Below are positions 1 to 8,356 of a stretch of 64,000 nt of DNA, one piece after another (the first letter of the stretch is position 1; every line of letters starts with the position of its first letter). The translations under genes were made by a program, and so were the position numbers. The stretch spans positions 1-64,000 of the forward strand of contig NZ_JAEEGB010000010.1 in the NCBI RefSeq assembly GCF_016316925.1, written 5' to 3'. This stretch comes from Clostridium aciditolerans. GTDB lineage: Bacteria > Bacillota > Clostridia > Clostridiales > Clostridiaceae. Below the pieces are notes generated by a model. That model was not told the DNA's origin. It saw only the letters and a list, made by a program, of their open reading frames with translations, and ran no database searches.

Positions 1-4
1 ATCT

Positions 5-254
5 AACTAGACAGTTAACTTATATAAAGGGATATGTTTCCAAAGCTGAAGGTAGATTTAAAAACTTTGTGTCAGTCTTAGTGAAGGGTTTTAAGAGAAT
101 CTTAGAACTTTAGAGTTGTTTGAGCACAGCGAGTTCTCGAAAGTTCTTAGGTTGTCTTGAAACACAAGCTTTAGACTGATTAAAAGTTTTTAACGGACTG
201 AAGCTTGGAAACATAGCCCGGGGTATAAGTTAACTGTCGGTCTTTGAGCCCTAT
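5..254. repeat. Long imperfect palindromic repeat, family R1 copy 1
   Basis: A roughly 250-base element whose left arm (from about 14) is the imperfect reverse complement of its right arm (to about 235), so a transcript or single strand could fold into one long hairpin with its tip near 120-140. A near-full second copy lies inverted at 34035-34289, and a right-arm fragment at 56481-56555. There is no ORF or transposase inside, so it resembles a non-autonomous MITE-like element. It overlaps the 3' end of hisD and supplies that gene's stop codon. Confidence 0.8.
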
Positions 255-1557
255 CTCCCCACTTCATTCGCACTGCTATTGAATTAGCATGAGCTGTAAG
301 ACCTTCTGTATCTGCAAGCTTAATTATCTTATCTCCAACATCAAATAATGCTTCTTTGGAGTAATACATAAAACTTGATTTTTTCACAAAATCATCTACT
401 GAAAGTGGTGAGAAAAATCTTGCTGTTCCACTGGTTGGCAACACATGATTAGGTCCTGCTATATAATCTCCTAATGGTTCTGGTGAATAAGATCCTAAAA
501 ATATAGATCCTGCATTTTTAATTTCTCCAAAAACTAAAAATGGATTTTCAACACAAACTTCTAAGTGCTCTGGTGCAATTTTGTTTGACATATCAATTGC
601 TTCTTTTAAATTATCTACTACTATAATTACTCCGTAGTTTTTAAGAGAATCTAAAATAATATCTTTTCTGCTTAGATTTTCTACCTGTAGCGCTAATTCT
701 TCTTTTACTTTTCCCACCAATTCTAAAGATGTAGTAACTAGTATTGATGACGCTAATCTATCATGTTCTGCCTGTGACATTAAGTCTGCTGCTATATATT
801 TTGCATTTCCACTTTCATCTGCTATAATTAGAATTTCGCTAGGGCCCGCTATCATATCTATATCCACATAACCATAGACATTCTTTTTTGCCATAGCCAC
901 GTAAATGTTTCCTGGTCCAACTATTTTATCTACCTTATCAATACTCTCTGTTCCAAAAGCAAGCGCCCCTACTGCTTGTGCTCCTCCTACCTTGTAAATC
1001 TTATTGACTCCAGCTACATCTGCTGCTACAAGTATGTTAGGATTAATACCTCCATTCTTTGAAGGAGGGGTTACCATAACTATATTTTTAACACCTGCTA
1101 CCTTAGCTGGGATAGCATTCATAAGCACCGATGATGGATAAGATGCCGTACCACCTGGTACATAAATCCCTACATTCTCTAAAGGTCTTATATTCTGCCC
1201 AAGCATAACTCCCTTTTCTTTAGTAATCATCCATGAATTTCTTTTTTGTTTTTCGTGGAAAAATTCTATATTTTCAGCGGCTAATTTAAGAGCATCTAAA
1301 AATTCTTTATCTACCATTTCATAAGCCTTATTAATTTCTTCTTTGCTTACTAAAATGTTATTTTTATTTACATTCTCGCTATCAAACTTATTTGTGTATT
1401 TTATTAAAGCTTCATCTCCATTTTCTTTTATGTCATCTAATATATTTTTAACTGTATTTGTTACATCTTGTTGTATACTTTCTTCTCTATCTTTAAGCTT
1501 ACCCAAATATCTTTTACCTTCTTCAGTGTTTCCGTATACCACATTTATAATATCCAT
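190..1557 (-). CDS. hisD: Histidinol dehydrogenase HisD, with repeat-derived C-terminal tail
   Basis: Catalyses the last two steps of histidine synthesis, oxidising L-histidinol to histidine with two NAD+ in the cytoplasm. Family landmarks are the segments [33 protein letters not shown] and [10 protein letters not shown], and the C-terminal EGLTAHANS segment. The length is 455 residues against about 430 for the family. About 20 extra residues come from the R1 repeat, which overlaps the gene end and provides the TAA at 190-192. The start is supported by a GGAGGG Shine-Dalgarno. It follows hisG by 53 bases and is the last his gene seen; others may lie beyond the window edge. Activity with the tail is plausible but untested. 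Confidence 0.95.
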   Translation of the reverse strand: MDIINVVYGNTEEGKRYLGKLKDREESIQQDVTNTVKNILDDIKENGDEALIKYTNKFDSENVNKNNILVSKEEINKAYEMVDKEFLDALKLAAENIEFFHEKQKRNSWMITKEKGVMLGQNIRPLENVGIYVPGGTASYPSSVLMNAIPAKVAGVKNIVMVTPPSKNGGINPNILVAADVAGVNKIYKVGGAQAVGALAFGTESIDKVDKIVGPGNIYVAMAKKNVYGYVDIDMIAGPSEILIIADESGNAKYIAADLMSQAEHDRLASSILVTTSLELVGKVKEELALQVENLSRKDIILDSLKNYGVIIVVDNLKEAIDMSNKIAPEHLEVCVENPFLVFGEIKNAGSIFLGSYSPEPLGDYIAGPNHVLPTSGTARFFSPLSVDDFVKKSSFMYYSKEALFDVGDKIIKLADTEGLTAHANSIAVRMKWGDRAQRPTVNLYPGLCFQASVR

Positions 1558-1610
1558 AATTTACCCTCCAATTACAACGATAGTTTGTCATTCTTCTCCC
1601 TTAGGAATTT

Positions 1611-2279
1611 CTATGCATTACTTGCTAATAAAACGTCTCTTAAGCTTACCTCTCTATGAACTTTTCCAATTATTTCCTCTATCTCATCCTTTTTCATCTT
1701 CATGCTAGCCATATTTACTACCATTCTTGCACTTATGCTGCATATATCTTCGTAAACTTCAAGGCCGTTTTCCTTTAGAGTACTCCCTGTTTCAACAATG
1801 TCTACTATTGCATCTGATAAACCTAATATAGGGGTAAGTTCTACAGATCCTTCTATTTTTATAATTTCAACATCCTGTCCTATTTTTCTAAAATATTCTC
1901 TTGCAACATTAGGATATTTTGTTGCTATTTTTTTTCTATTATATCCTTCATAAAAATTCGAATTTTTAGGCCCTGCAACTGCAAATCTGCAGCAACCAAA
2001 CTTTAGGTCTAAAACTTCATAGAAGTTCTTGTTCTGCTCTAATAAAGTATCTTTTCCAACAATACCCATATCTACTACTCCATGCTCAACGTAAGTTAGC
2101 ACATCTGGCGCTTTTACAAGTACAAAGTCTATATTATAATGTTCATCATGAAATATAAGCTTTCTTCCTTTATTTTTAAGTTGACTACAGTCAATTCCTG
2201 CTGATTCAAATATATCTATAGCACCTTCTTCAATTCTTCCTTTAGTAAGGGCTATTCTAACTGTCTTCTTATTCTTCAT
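1611..2279 (-). CDS. hisG: ATP phosphoribosyltransferase HisG, short form
   Basis: Catalytic subunit for the first committed step of histidine synthesis, joining ATP and PRPP. At about 222 residues it is the short form, lacking the C-terminal regulatory domain of long HisG. Short HisG requires HisZ, which is encoded immediately upstream. The motifs IALTKGRIEE near the N terminus and SDAIVDIVETGSTLKENGL fit the family. An upstream in-frame ATG at 2294 overlaps the Shine-Dalgarno GAGGAG; the ATG at 2279 sits 7 bases after it and is preferred. Expected to form a hetero-octamer with HisZ. Confidence 0.95.
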   Translation of the reverse strand: MKNKKTVRIALTKGRIEEGAIDIFESAGIDCSQLKNKGRKLIFHDEHYNIDFVLVKAPDVLTYVEHGVVDMGIVGKDTLLEQNKNFYEVLDLKFGCCRFAVAGPKNSNFYEGYNRKKIATKYPNVAREYFRKIGQDVEIIKIEGSVELTPILGLSDAIVDIVETGSTLKENGLEVYEDICSISARMVVNMASMKMKKDEIEEIIGKVHREVSLRDVLLASNA

Positions 2280-2310
2280 ATAAAAACTCCTCATCCTGAT
2301 TAAAATAAAC

Positions 2311-3483
2311 TTACACTATTATGACCCTATTTATTCCCTTTTCTTTTGCATACTCCATAGCCTCTTTCTTAGACTCTAAAAGACTGAGTTCAGCAACTAT
2401 ATCTTTCTCTCTTAACTCCTCTGCTTTTTTATAAGCCTCTTTAAATGATTCATCTCTATAGTAAATTAATACTTTTTCCCTAGTTGCTTCTTGATTTGTA
2501 TTCTCAAGAGCTCTAATTATACTGTCCACATCTAATGCAAAACCTGTGGCTGGCTGATCCTCACCAAATTGACGGATTAAGTTGTCGTATCTTCCTCCGC
2601 TTAGTATGTTTCCGCCTACTCCATGAGTATACCCTCTAAAAATTATTCCAGTGTAATAATCTAAATGCTGCACCATTCCCAAATCTACTGATAAGTAATC
2701 TTTAAATCCTGCACTTTTAATTATGCTGTATACTTTTCTTATGCTCTCAATAGATTTAAGCACCTTAGGATTATCTGTTAGCTCTTCAGCTTTGTCCAAA
2801 ATCCTAATATCTCCAAATAGTCTTGGTAGTTCCTTAAGCATGCGTAGTGTATTCTTATTTATTACATCTTTTTTATCTTCTAAAAGCTCCGACAGAGCTG
2901 TGAAATTTTTATTCTCTATATATTTCCTTAATTTTTCTTTATCTTCATCACTTATATTTATTTCTTCAATTACTGCTTTAAAAAATTCAGCTTGCCCTAA
3001 TTCTATTTTAAAATCCTTAAGTCCACACTTAATCAATGCTGTAATTCCCATTATTATAGCCTCAGCATCTGCTTTAAGACTTTTAATCCCTATTATCTCA
3101 ATACCGGATTGAGTAATCTCACTATTTTTTCCGTTTAAACTTTCATTAACCCTATATATATTTGATGTATAGCATAATTTTAGTGGATGAGGTGCCTCTT
3201 TTAATTTAGTAGCTGCAATTCTCGCTATTGGTGTAGTCATATCTGGTCTTAGCACTAATATTCTCCCTTGATTATCAAATAGCTTATACATTTTTTCTTG
3301 AGGCAATGTAGCATTTTCACCATTAAATACATCATAGAACTCAAGAGTTGGTGGCACCACCTCTAAGAATCCACTATTTATATAGGTTTTTCTTAATATA
3401 TTTTGAAGCTCTATTTTTTTTGTACATTCTTCAAATAAAGTATCCTTTGTTCCCTCTGGTATATATCTTTTCCACTTAATCAT
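2311..3483 (-). CDS. hisZ: ATP phosphoribosyltransferase regulatory subunit HisZ
   Basis: A histidyl-tRNA-synthetase paralogue that activates short-form HisG and mediates histidine feedback inhibition. It has the class II synthetase fold: an N-terminal PEGTKD segment, motif 2 near VLRPDMTTPIARI, and a GGRYDNL segment. At about 390 residues it lacks the anticodon-binding extension of a true HisRS. The partnership with short HisG directly downstream (31-base gap) decides the call over hisS. A GTG at 3492 is in frame, but the ATG at 3483 has the better spacing from the GGGAAGTG ribosome site. First gene of the his operon as seen here. Confidence 0.92.
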   Translation of the reverse strand: MIKWKRYIPEGTKDTLFEECTKKIELQNILRKTYINSGFLEVVPPTLEFYDVFNGENATLPQEKMYKLFDNQGRILVLRPDMTTPIARIAATKLKEAPHPLKLCYTSNIYRVNESLNGKNSEITQSGIEIIGIKSLKADAEAIIMGITALIKCGLKDFKIELGQAEFFKAVIEEINISDEDKEKLRKYIENKNFTALSELLEDKKDVINKNTLRMLKELPRLFGDIRILDKAEELTDNPKVLKSIESIRKVYSIIKSAGFKDYLSVDLGMVQHLDYYTGIIFRGYTHGVGGNILSGGRYDNLIRQFGEDQPATGFALDVDSIIRALENTNQEATREKVLIYYRDESFKEAYKKAEELREKDIVAELSLLESKKEAMEYAKEKGINRVIIV

Positions 3484-3551
3484 TATATTCACTTCCCTGT
3501 TTTATTACGTTACCAATTCACCATGTTAAAGCACTAATTCGTCATAGTAAT

Positions 3552-3580
3552 ATACTAACAGTTTATTTCTATAATTTCAA
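3552..3580 (-). promoter_or_regulatory. Candidate sigma-A promoter of the his operon
   Basis: On the minus strand a TTGAAA -35 box is followed after 17 bases by TAGTAT, about 70 bases before the hisZ start. I looked for a histidine T-box leader (conserved TGGNACCGCG) in the leader and did not find one. Confidence 0.4.
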
Positions 3581-3724
3581 TAGCATATCCAAAATATTAA
3601 TAATTTTTCTATGATTAAAATGACTTTTTATTTTATAGACTTTTAATCTTATATTTGGTATGTTTAAATTATTAAAAATTACTATATGCTCTATAATTTA
3701 TCCGATGACTTACCCGCTCTAATA

Positions 3725-3960
3725 CTTCCATCGCACTCTGTGAAAGCGATTCGCACCAAATCGGAGATTTGGGCTCTCTGCTTTTCTTCAAGTGGGAGTA
3801 AAGAGCGGCTATGTCCCTGGATAACGACTTCTAAGCTTCAGATGGAGGTTAAATGCCTAAATGGCATTTAACGGGCAGAATTGCCCAGTGGTCGCAGACA
3901 AACTCCACCTGAAGCTAAGAATTCTGTTTATAAGAATGTAGAATCCTAATCCAGAAAGCT
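3725..3960. repeat. Structured dispersed element, family R4, most complete copy
   Basis: An intergenic block of nested hairpins between hisZ and the downstream regulator. It has two parts with partners elsewhere. Module M1 (3746-3783) matches 37838-37875. Module M2 (3844-3893) matches 52571-52648. Read on the minus strand, M2 has a GGGCA/TGCCC hairpin followed by a long hairpin with an ATTTA loop. The copies differ in paired positions so that pairing is kept, as expected for a folded RNA. It is GC-richer than its surroundings. No protein is convincing here. It does not match a riboswitch class I can name. Confidence 0.6.
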
Positions 3961-4014
3961 AGCTTTCCGCCTTATACCCTGTATTTTATATTAGAATAAA
4001 AGGAGTAGTTGTTA

Positions 4015-5586
4015 ATGAAAAATTATCTAAGGCTTAAAATAACAGCAAAAGATCGAGTTGGCATAGTGCTGGATATTTTAAAAAAGCATTATGAAAATAA
4101 TATAAATATACACTCTCTAGAAGTTTTCCCAGGTAAAGCGTACATAAAAATTGAAATTTTGAAAAATGAAAACAAATTGAATTTAATTAACAGCATACTT
4201 TCTCTAGACGAAGTATTTGAAGTTCAGGATGTAGAGTTGCTTCCTTATGAGAGAAATGAGCGAAGATTACTTGCTATGATAGACGCTGTACAAGATGGTA
4301 TTATGGCTATAAATCATGATGAAGAAATTGAACTTTTCAACAAGTACTGTGAGAACATATTTCACATTGACAAAGAAAGTGTTCTTGGGAGAAAGGTTGG
4401 TGAATTTTTAGGCTTTGAAGCACCTATGATTAAGCTTTTAAAAACTGGAGAAAATTATGACAATATTGAAGTACATATAAAAAATAAGAATGGTCATATT
4501 CATTATATTACTACAGGACGTCCTATAAAAGATGATAAAGGAAAAACTATAGGTGCAGTAGCTTCCCTTAAGGATATAAATGAAGCAATAGAATTATCTA
4601 ATGCTATTACCTCAAAAGAAGAAATAGCTTTTAAAGATATTATTGGAAATAGCTCTTCAATTATAAAAATAAAAAAAATATGCTCTGCTGTGGCCAAAAG
4701 TAACTCTACTATACTACTTCGTGGTGAAAGCGGTACAGGTAAAGAACTTTTTGCAAAAGCTATTCATAACTTGAGCTCAAGAACTGATAGAAACTTTGTT
4801 GCTATAAATTGTGCTGCCCTTCCTGACAACCTTATAGAAAGCGAACTTTTCGGATATACAAAAGGAAGCTTTACCGGTGCAAAGGAAGAGGGAAAAGATG
4901 GTCTTTTTAAAATAGCCGATAAGGGAACTATATTCTTAGATGAGATAGGTGAGCTTTCTCTTTCTCTTCAAGCAAAACTTTTAAGAGTACTTCAAGAAGG
5001 AACCATAAGAAAAATAGGAAGTGTATTAGAGGAAAAGATAAATGTAAGAGTAATAGCTGCTACAAACAGAAATCTGGAATCTATGATTAAAGATGGGACT
5101 TTTAGAGAAGATTTGTACTACAGACTTAATGTAATACCTATATTTATATCTCCTCTTAGAGATAGAATTCAAGATATCCCAATGTTAGTTAATTTTTTTA
5201 TCAATAAATTAAATAAACAACTGGACAAAGATATAAAAGGTGCTGAAACTGAATTTATCGAGAAACTAGTAAAATATCAATGGCCTGGAAATGTAAGAGA
5301 ATTAAGAAATGTTGTTGAGAGAGCAATGAACTTATGTTATAGTAATCTGCTTAACGAAGATAACTTAATTTTAGATTTCGAAAAAAATACAAATTACATA
5401 AATGAAGAAAAAAGAGATGATTTTAGTTTTACTCTCAAAGAAGTGGTAGAAATTGCTGAAAAGAAAGCACTATTGTCAGCAATAAAAAAACATTCTAGCT
5501 TCAGAAAAGCTGCAAAAACTTTAGGTATATCTCATACAACTATAATGAATAAAATAAAAAAATATAATATAGAATGTAAAGAATAA
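4015..5586 (+). CDS. Sigma-54 enhancer-binding regulator with ACT and PAS domains
   Basis: A transcriptional activator that uses ATP to open sigma-54 RNA polymerase complexes. The N-terminal ACT-like domain (about 1-75) probably senses an amino acid. A PAS domain follows (about 82-190), then the AAA+ domain with Walker A GESGTGKE (237-244), the sigma-54 contact loop GSFTGA (284-289; usually GAFTGA) and Walker B GTIFLDE (304-310). A Fis-type helix-turn-helix ends the protein. The architecture is TyrR-like. ATG 4015 lies 9 bases after AGGAG; the in-frame TTG at 4009 is too close. The next gene, methionine gamma-lyase, carries a -24/-12 promoter, so it is the likely target, possibly induced by methionine or a related amino acid. 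Confidence 0.9.
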   Translation: MKNYLRLKITAKDRVGIVLDILKKHYENNINIHSLEVFPGKAYIKIEILKNENKLNLINSILSLDEVFEVQDVELLPYERNERRLLAMIDAVQDGIMAINHDEEIELFNKYCENIFHIDKESVLGRKVGEFLGFEAPMIKLLKTGENYDNIEVHIKNKNGHIHYITTGRPIKDDKGKTIGAVASLKDINEAIELSNAITSKEEIAFKDIIGNSSSIIKIKKICSAVAKSNSTILLRGESGTGKELFAKAIHNLSSRTDRNFVAINCAALPDNLIESELFGYTKGSFTGAKEEGKDGLFKIADKGTIFLDEIGELSLSLQAKLLRVLQEGTIRKIGSVLEEKINVRVIAATNRNLESMIKDGTFREDLYYRLNVIPIFISPLRDRIQDIPMLVNFFINKLNKQLDKDIKGAETEFIEKLVKYQWPGNVRELRNVVERAMNLCYSNLLNEDNLILDFEKNTNYINEEKRDDFSFTLKEVVEIAEKKALLSAIKKHSSFRKAAKTLGISHTTIMNKIKKYNIECKE

Positions 5587-5606
5587 TTTACATATGTAAA
5601 GAAAAA

Positions 5607-5642
5607 TTGCCACAATTTAATATTGAATGGCAACTTTTTTTT
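5607..5642 (+). terminator. Rho-independent terminator of the ACT/PAS regulator gene
   Basis: A stem of TTGCCA pairing with TGGCAA, extended by inner pairs, is followed by a run of eight T. It separates the regulator gene from mgl. Confidence 0.8.
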
Positions 5643-5673
5643 ACACCTTGACACAAATAGCCCCTTAAACAAT

Positions 5674-5690
5674 TGGCATGAGTTTTGCTT
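5674..5690 (+). promoter_or_regulatory. Sigma-54 (-24/-12) promoter of methionine gamma-lyase gene
   Basis: TGGCATG, four bases, then TTGCT matches the consensus TGGCACR-N4-TTGCW with GG and GC exactly 12 bases apart. It lies about 50 bases before the mgl start and just after a terminator. The gene immediately upstream encodes a sigma-54 activator, which supports the call. Confidence 0.85.
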
Positions 5691-5738
5691 TATATATAAT
5701 CAAAATTATATTTTATAGAAATAAGGGGGATAAATCTC

Positions 5739-6941
5739 ATGGAAAATATAAAAGAAATGGGTTTTGACACAAGAGCAATACATGGAGGACATATTGGAGA
5801 TAAGCAATTTGGTTCTTTAGCTACTCCTATATATCAAACATCAACATTCATATTTGATTCAGCAGAACAAGGTGGAAACAGATTTGCTGGACAAGAAAAT
5901 GGATACATATACACAAGATTAGGAAACCCAACTTGTACAGAAGTTGAAGAGAAATTAGCTTTACTTGAAGGCGGAGAAGCTGCAGTAGCTACAGGATCAG
6001 GCATGGGAGCTATTTCATCAGCTCTTTGGACTGCACTAAAAGCTGGAGATCATGTAGTTGCATCTGATACTTTATATGGTTGTACTTTTGCTCTTTTAAA
6101 TCACGGTCTTACAAGATTTGGCATTGATGTAACTTTTGTAAATGCATCAAATCCAGAAGAAGTAAGAGAAGCATTAAGACCAAATACAAAAGTAGTTTAT
6201 CTTGAAAGTCCTGCAAACCCAACATTAAAAATTAATGATATTAGAAAAATATCTGACATCGCTCACAAAAATAACAGTGATTGTCTTGTATTTGTAGACA
6301 ATACTTTCTGTACTCCATGTCTTCAAAGACCATTAGAGTTAGGCGCTGACGTTGTAGTTCACTCTGCTACTAAATATTTAAATGGTCATGGAGATGTTAT
6401 AGCAGGCTTTGTTGTTGGTAAACAAGACTTTATAAATCAAGTTAGATTCTTTGGATTAAAGGACATGACTGGTGCTGTACTTAGCCCATTTGATGCTTAC
6501 CTTATCATAAGAGGTATGAAAACCTTACCTATAAGAATGGAAAGACATTGTAAAAATGCTATGGAAGTTGCTAAATTCTTAGAAGCACATCCTGCTGTAG
6601 ATAAAGTTTATTATCCTGGACTAGAAAGCTTTGAAGATTATGAGCTTGCAAAGAAACAAATGAGCCATCCAGGAGCTATGATTTCCTTTGAATTAAAAGG
6701 AGGAGTTGAAGAAGGAAAAACTGTTATGAATAATGTTAAGCTTTCAACCCTTGCAGTAAGTTTAGGCGATGCTGAAACACTTATTCAACACCCAGCTTCT
6801 ATGACTCACTCACCATATACAGCAGAAGAAAGACATGCTGCTGGCATTAGCGATGGTTTAGTTAGACTATCCGTTGGTCTTGAAAATGTTGAAGACATAA
6901 TAGCAGATTTGAAACAATCTCTTGACTTAATAGTAAAGTAG
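5739..6941 (+). CDS. mgl: L-methionine gamma-lyase
   Basis: A PLP enzyme that cleaves methionine to methanethiol, 2-oxobutyrate and ammonia. It has the Cys/Met metabolism fold, with PLP lysine K212 in [11 protein letters not shown] and the phosphate-binding YTRLGNPT segment. Cys115 in DTLYGCTF is the residue that separates methionine gamma-lyases from cystathionine gamma-synthases and lyases. At 400 residues it is full length. The ribosome site is AAGGGGGA. The -24/-12 promoter and the adjacent ACT-domain activator suggest inducible methionine fermentation, with 2-oxobutyrate feeding energy metabolism. Homocysteine desulfhydrase-like activity is an alternative within the family. Confidence 0.9.
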   Translation: MENIKEMGFDTRAIHGGHIGDKQFGSLATPIYQTSTFIFDSAEQGGNRFAGQENGYIYTRLGNPTCTEVEEKLALLEGGEAAVATGSGMGAISSALWTALKAGDHVVASDTLYGCTFALLNHGLTRFGIDVTFVNASNPEEVREALRPNTKVVYLESPANPTLKINDIRKISDIAHKNNSDCLVFVDNTFCTPCLQRPLELGADVVVHSATKYLNGHGDVIAGFVVGKQDFINQVRFFGLKDMTGAVLSPFDAYLIIRGMKTLPIRMERHCKNAMEVAKFLEAHPAVDKVYYPGLESFEDYELAKKQMSHPGAMISFELKGGVEEGKTVMNNVKLSTLAVSLGDAETLIQHPASMTHSPYTAEERHAAGISDGLVRLSVGLENVEDIIADLKQSLDLIVK

Positions 6942-6950
6942 CTTGTAAAT

Positions 6951-6985
6951 AAAAAAAAAGAATCACCAAGGTGATTCTTTTTTAT
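6951..6985. terminator. Bidirectional terminator between mgl and the alcohol dehydrogenase gene
   Basis: A perfect AAAGAATCACC / GGTGATTCTTT hairpin has a run of A on the left and T on the right, so it can end both converging transcripts. Confidence 0.85.
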
Positions 6986-7032
6986 TGGAATGAGATTTAT
7001 TATATTATATATGCAAGCATTTTCCCTTTTTA

Positions 7033-8199
7033 TTAGAAATCTACTTTTTTACCGCTGTATGTGCATTGGAATACTTTCTTCATTTCTTCCACAGTTATTG
7101 GTCTTGGGTTTGATCCTGTACATGCATCTAAAATAGCATTCTTTGATATAAAGTCTAGATTTGCATTAAAGTCTTCTTCAGTTACTCCGTATTCTTTTAA
7201 TGTTAGAGGTATATTTAAGTTCTTATTCTTTTCTTGTAAATAAGCTACTAGTGAATCTGTTAATTCAGCATCGGTATTTCCAGGTAATCCTATATACTTA
7301 GATATAGCAGCAAATCTGGATTCGCTAACTTTTCTATTAAATTGAATTACATATGGAAGGTATATAGCATTAGCACATCCATGAGGAATGTGGAATACAG
7401 CACCAGTCTTATGTGCCATACTATGAACTATTCCAAGTAGAGCATTTGAGAATGCCATTCCAGCTAGACATTGAGCATCATGCATTTCAGCTCTTGCTTC
7501 CTTGTCGCCATTATAGGACTTTTCTAAGTACTTATCTATCATCATTATTGCTTTTATAGCAAGTGGATCAGAAAAACTAGATCTTGCAGTTGCTACATAA
7601 GCTTCTATTGCATGAGTTAATGCATCCATTCCAGTATGAGCTGTTAACTTAGGTGGCATTGTTTGGGCTAATGCTGGATCTATTATAGCTACATCTGGTG
7701 TTAAGTTAAAATCAGCTAAAGGATACTTTATTCTAGCTTTATAATCAGTAATTACTGAAAATGCTGTAACTTCTGTAGCAGTTCCACTTGTGGATGATAT
7801 CGCAACAAATTTAGCTTTTTGTCTTAATTCTGGCAACCCAAATGGAACAACTGCTTTTTCGAAAGTAAAATCTGGGCATTCATAGAATATCCACATAGCT
7901 TTAGCAGCATCTATTGGTGATCCTCCACCCATAGCTACTATCCAATCTGGACCAAAATCTCTCATCATTTGAGCACCCTTCATAACAGTATCAACTGATG
8001 GATCTGGTTCAACGCCCTCAAATATTTTAACTTCCATACCAGCTTCTTTTAAATAATCCTCTACTTTAGCTAGAAAGCCAAATCTTTTCATTGAGCCTCC
8101 ACCAACAACTACAAAAGCTTTCTTACCTTTTAATGTTTTTAATGCCTCTAAAGCATTCTCTCCAAAATAAAGATCTCTTGGTAGCGTAAATCTTCCCAT
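7033..8199 (-). CDS. Iron-containing alcohol dehydrogenase
   Basis: A group III metal-dependent alcohol dehydrogenase that interconverts aldehydes and alcohols with NAD(P)H in fermentation. It has the GGGSMKRFG dinucleotide-binding segment, GGGSPIDAAKA, and the metal-ligand region GMDALTHAIEAY followed by HSMAHKTGAVFHIPHG. The length of 388 residues is normal for the family (butanol or 1,3-propanediol dehydrogenase type; substrate not decidable here). The ATG at 8199 follows a strong AGGAGG; an upstream in-frame start at 8232 lacks one. A -24/-12 promoter and twin palindromes precede it, and the regulator gene just upstream encodes a sigma-54 activator. It is probably induced by an alcohol, aldehyde or redox signal. 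Confidence 0.92.
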   Translation of the reverse strand: MGRFTLPRDLYFGENALEALKTLKGKKAFVVVGGGSMKRFGFLAKVEDYLKEAGMEVKIFEGVEPDPSVDTVMKGAQMMRDFGPDWIVAMGGGSPIDAAKAMWIFYECPDFTFEKAVVPFGLPELRQKAKFVAISSTSGTATEVTAFSVITDYKARIKYPLADFNLTPDVAIIDPALAQTMPPKLTAHTGMDALTHAIEAYVATARSSFSDPLAIKAIMMIDKYLEKSYNGDKEARAEMHDAQCLAGMAFSNALLGIVHSMAHKTGAVFHIPHGCANAIYLPYVIQFNRKVSESRFAAISKYIGLPGNTDAELTDSLVAYLQEKNKNLNIPLTLKEYGVTEEDFNANLDFISKNAILDACTGSNPRPITVEEMKKVFQCTYSGKKVDF

Positions 8200-8244
8200 A
8201 TCTATCCCTCCTAATAACCTAATTTTTTCCACAACTATTTATAT

Positions 8245-8260
8245 AGCAAAATTTATGCCA
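8245..8260 (-). promoter_or_regulatory. Sigma-54 (-24/-12) promoter of the alcohol dehydrogenase gene
   Basis: On the minus strand TGGCATA, four bases and TTGCT form a -24/-12 element with GG and GC 12 bases apart, about 50 bases before the dehydrogenase start. Confidence 0.85.
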
Positions 8261-8294
8261 AGTGTTTAAAGTTTTATTTTATGTGCTTAGATTA

Positions 8295-8340
8295 TGAGAA
8301 TCTCAAATTGAGATTTCTCATAATCTCAATTTGAGATTAT
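8295..8340 (-). promoter_or_regulatory. Tandem palindromic upstream activator sites for the sigma-54 regulator
   Basis: Two near-identical 17-bp palindromes, AATCTCAAATTGAGATT and AATCTCAATTTGAGATT, have centres 23 bp apart (about two helical turns). They sit 40-80 bp upstream of the -24/-12 promoter, which is the usual place for enhancer sites of a Fis-type activator. Neither has a T tract, so they are poor terminators. Binding by the protein encoded just upstream is inferred. Confidence 0.7.
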
Positions 8341-8356
8341 AATGTTTTTATAATAC

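Noticed and set aside
3493-3700. Histidine T-box leader before hisZ
   Set aside because: No TGGNACCGCG-type T-box sequence or anti-terminator was found; only a plain sigma-A promoter is visible.
3686-3871. 61-codon plus-strand ORF
   Set aside because: It lies inside the R4 palindromic element; its codons follow the hairpins and it has no ribosome site.
8295-8340. Terminator of the AcoR-like regulator gene
   Set aside because: Two hairpin-forming palindromes are present but without a T tract on the minus strand; spacing to the -24/-12 promoter fits activator sites better.
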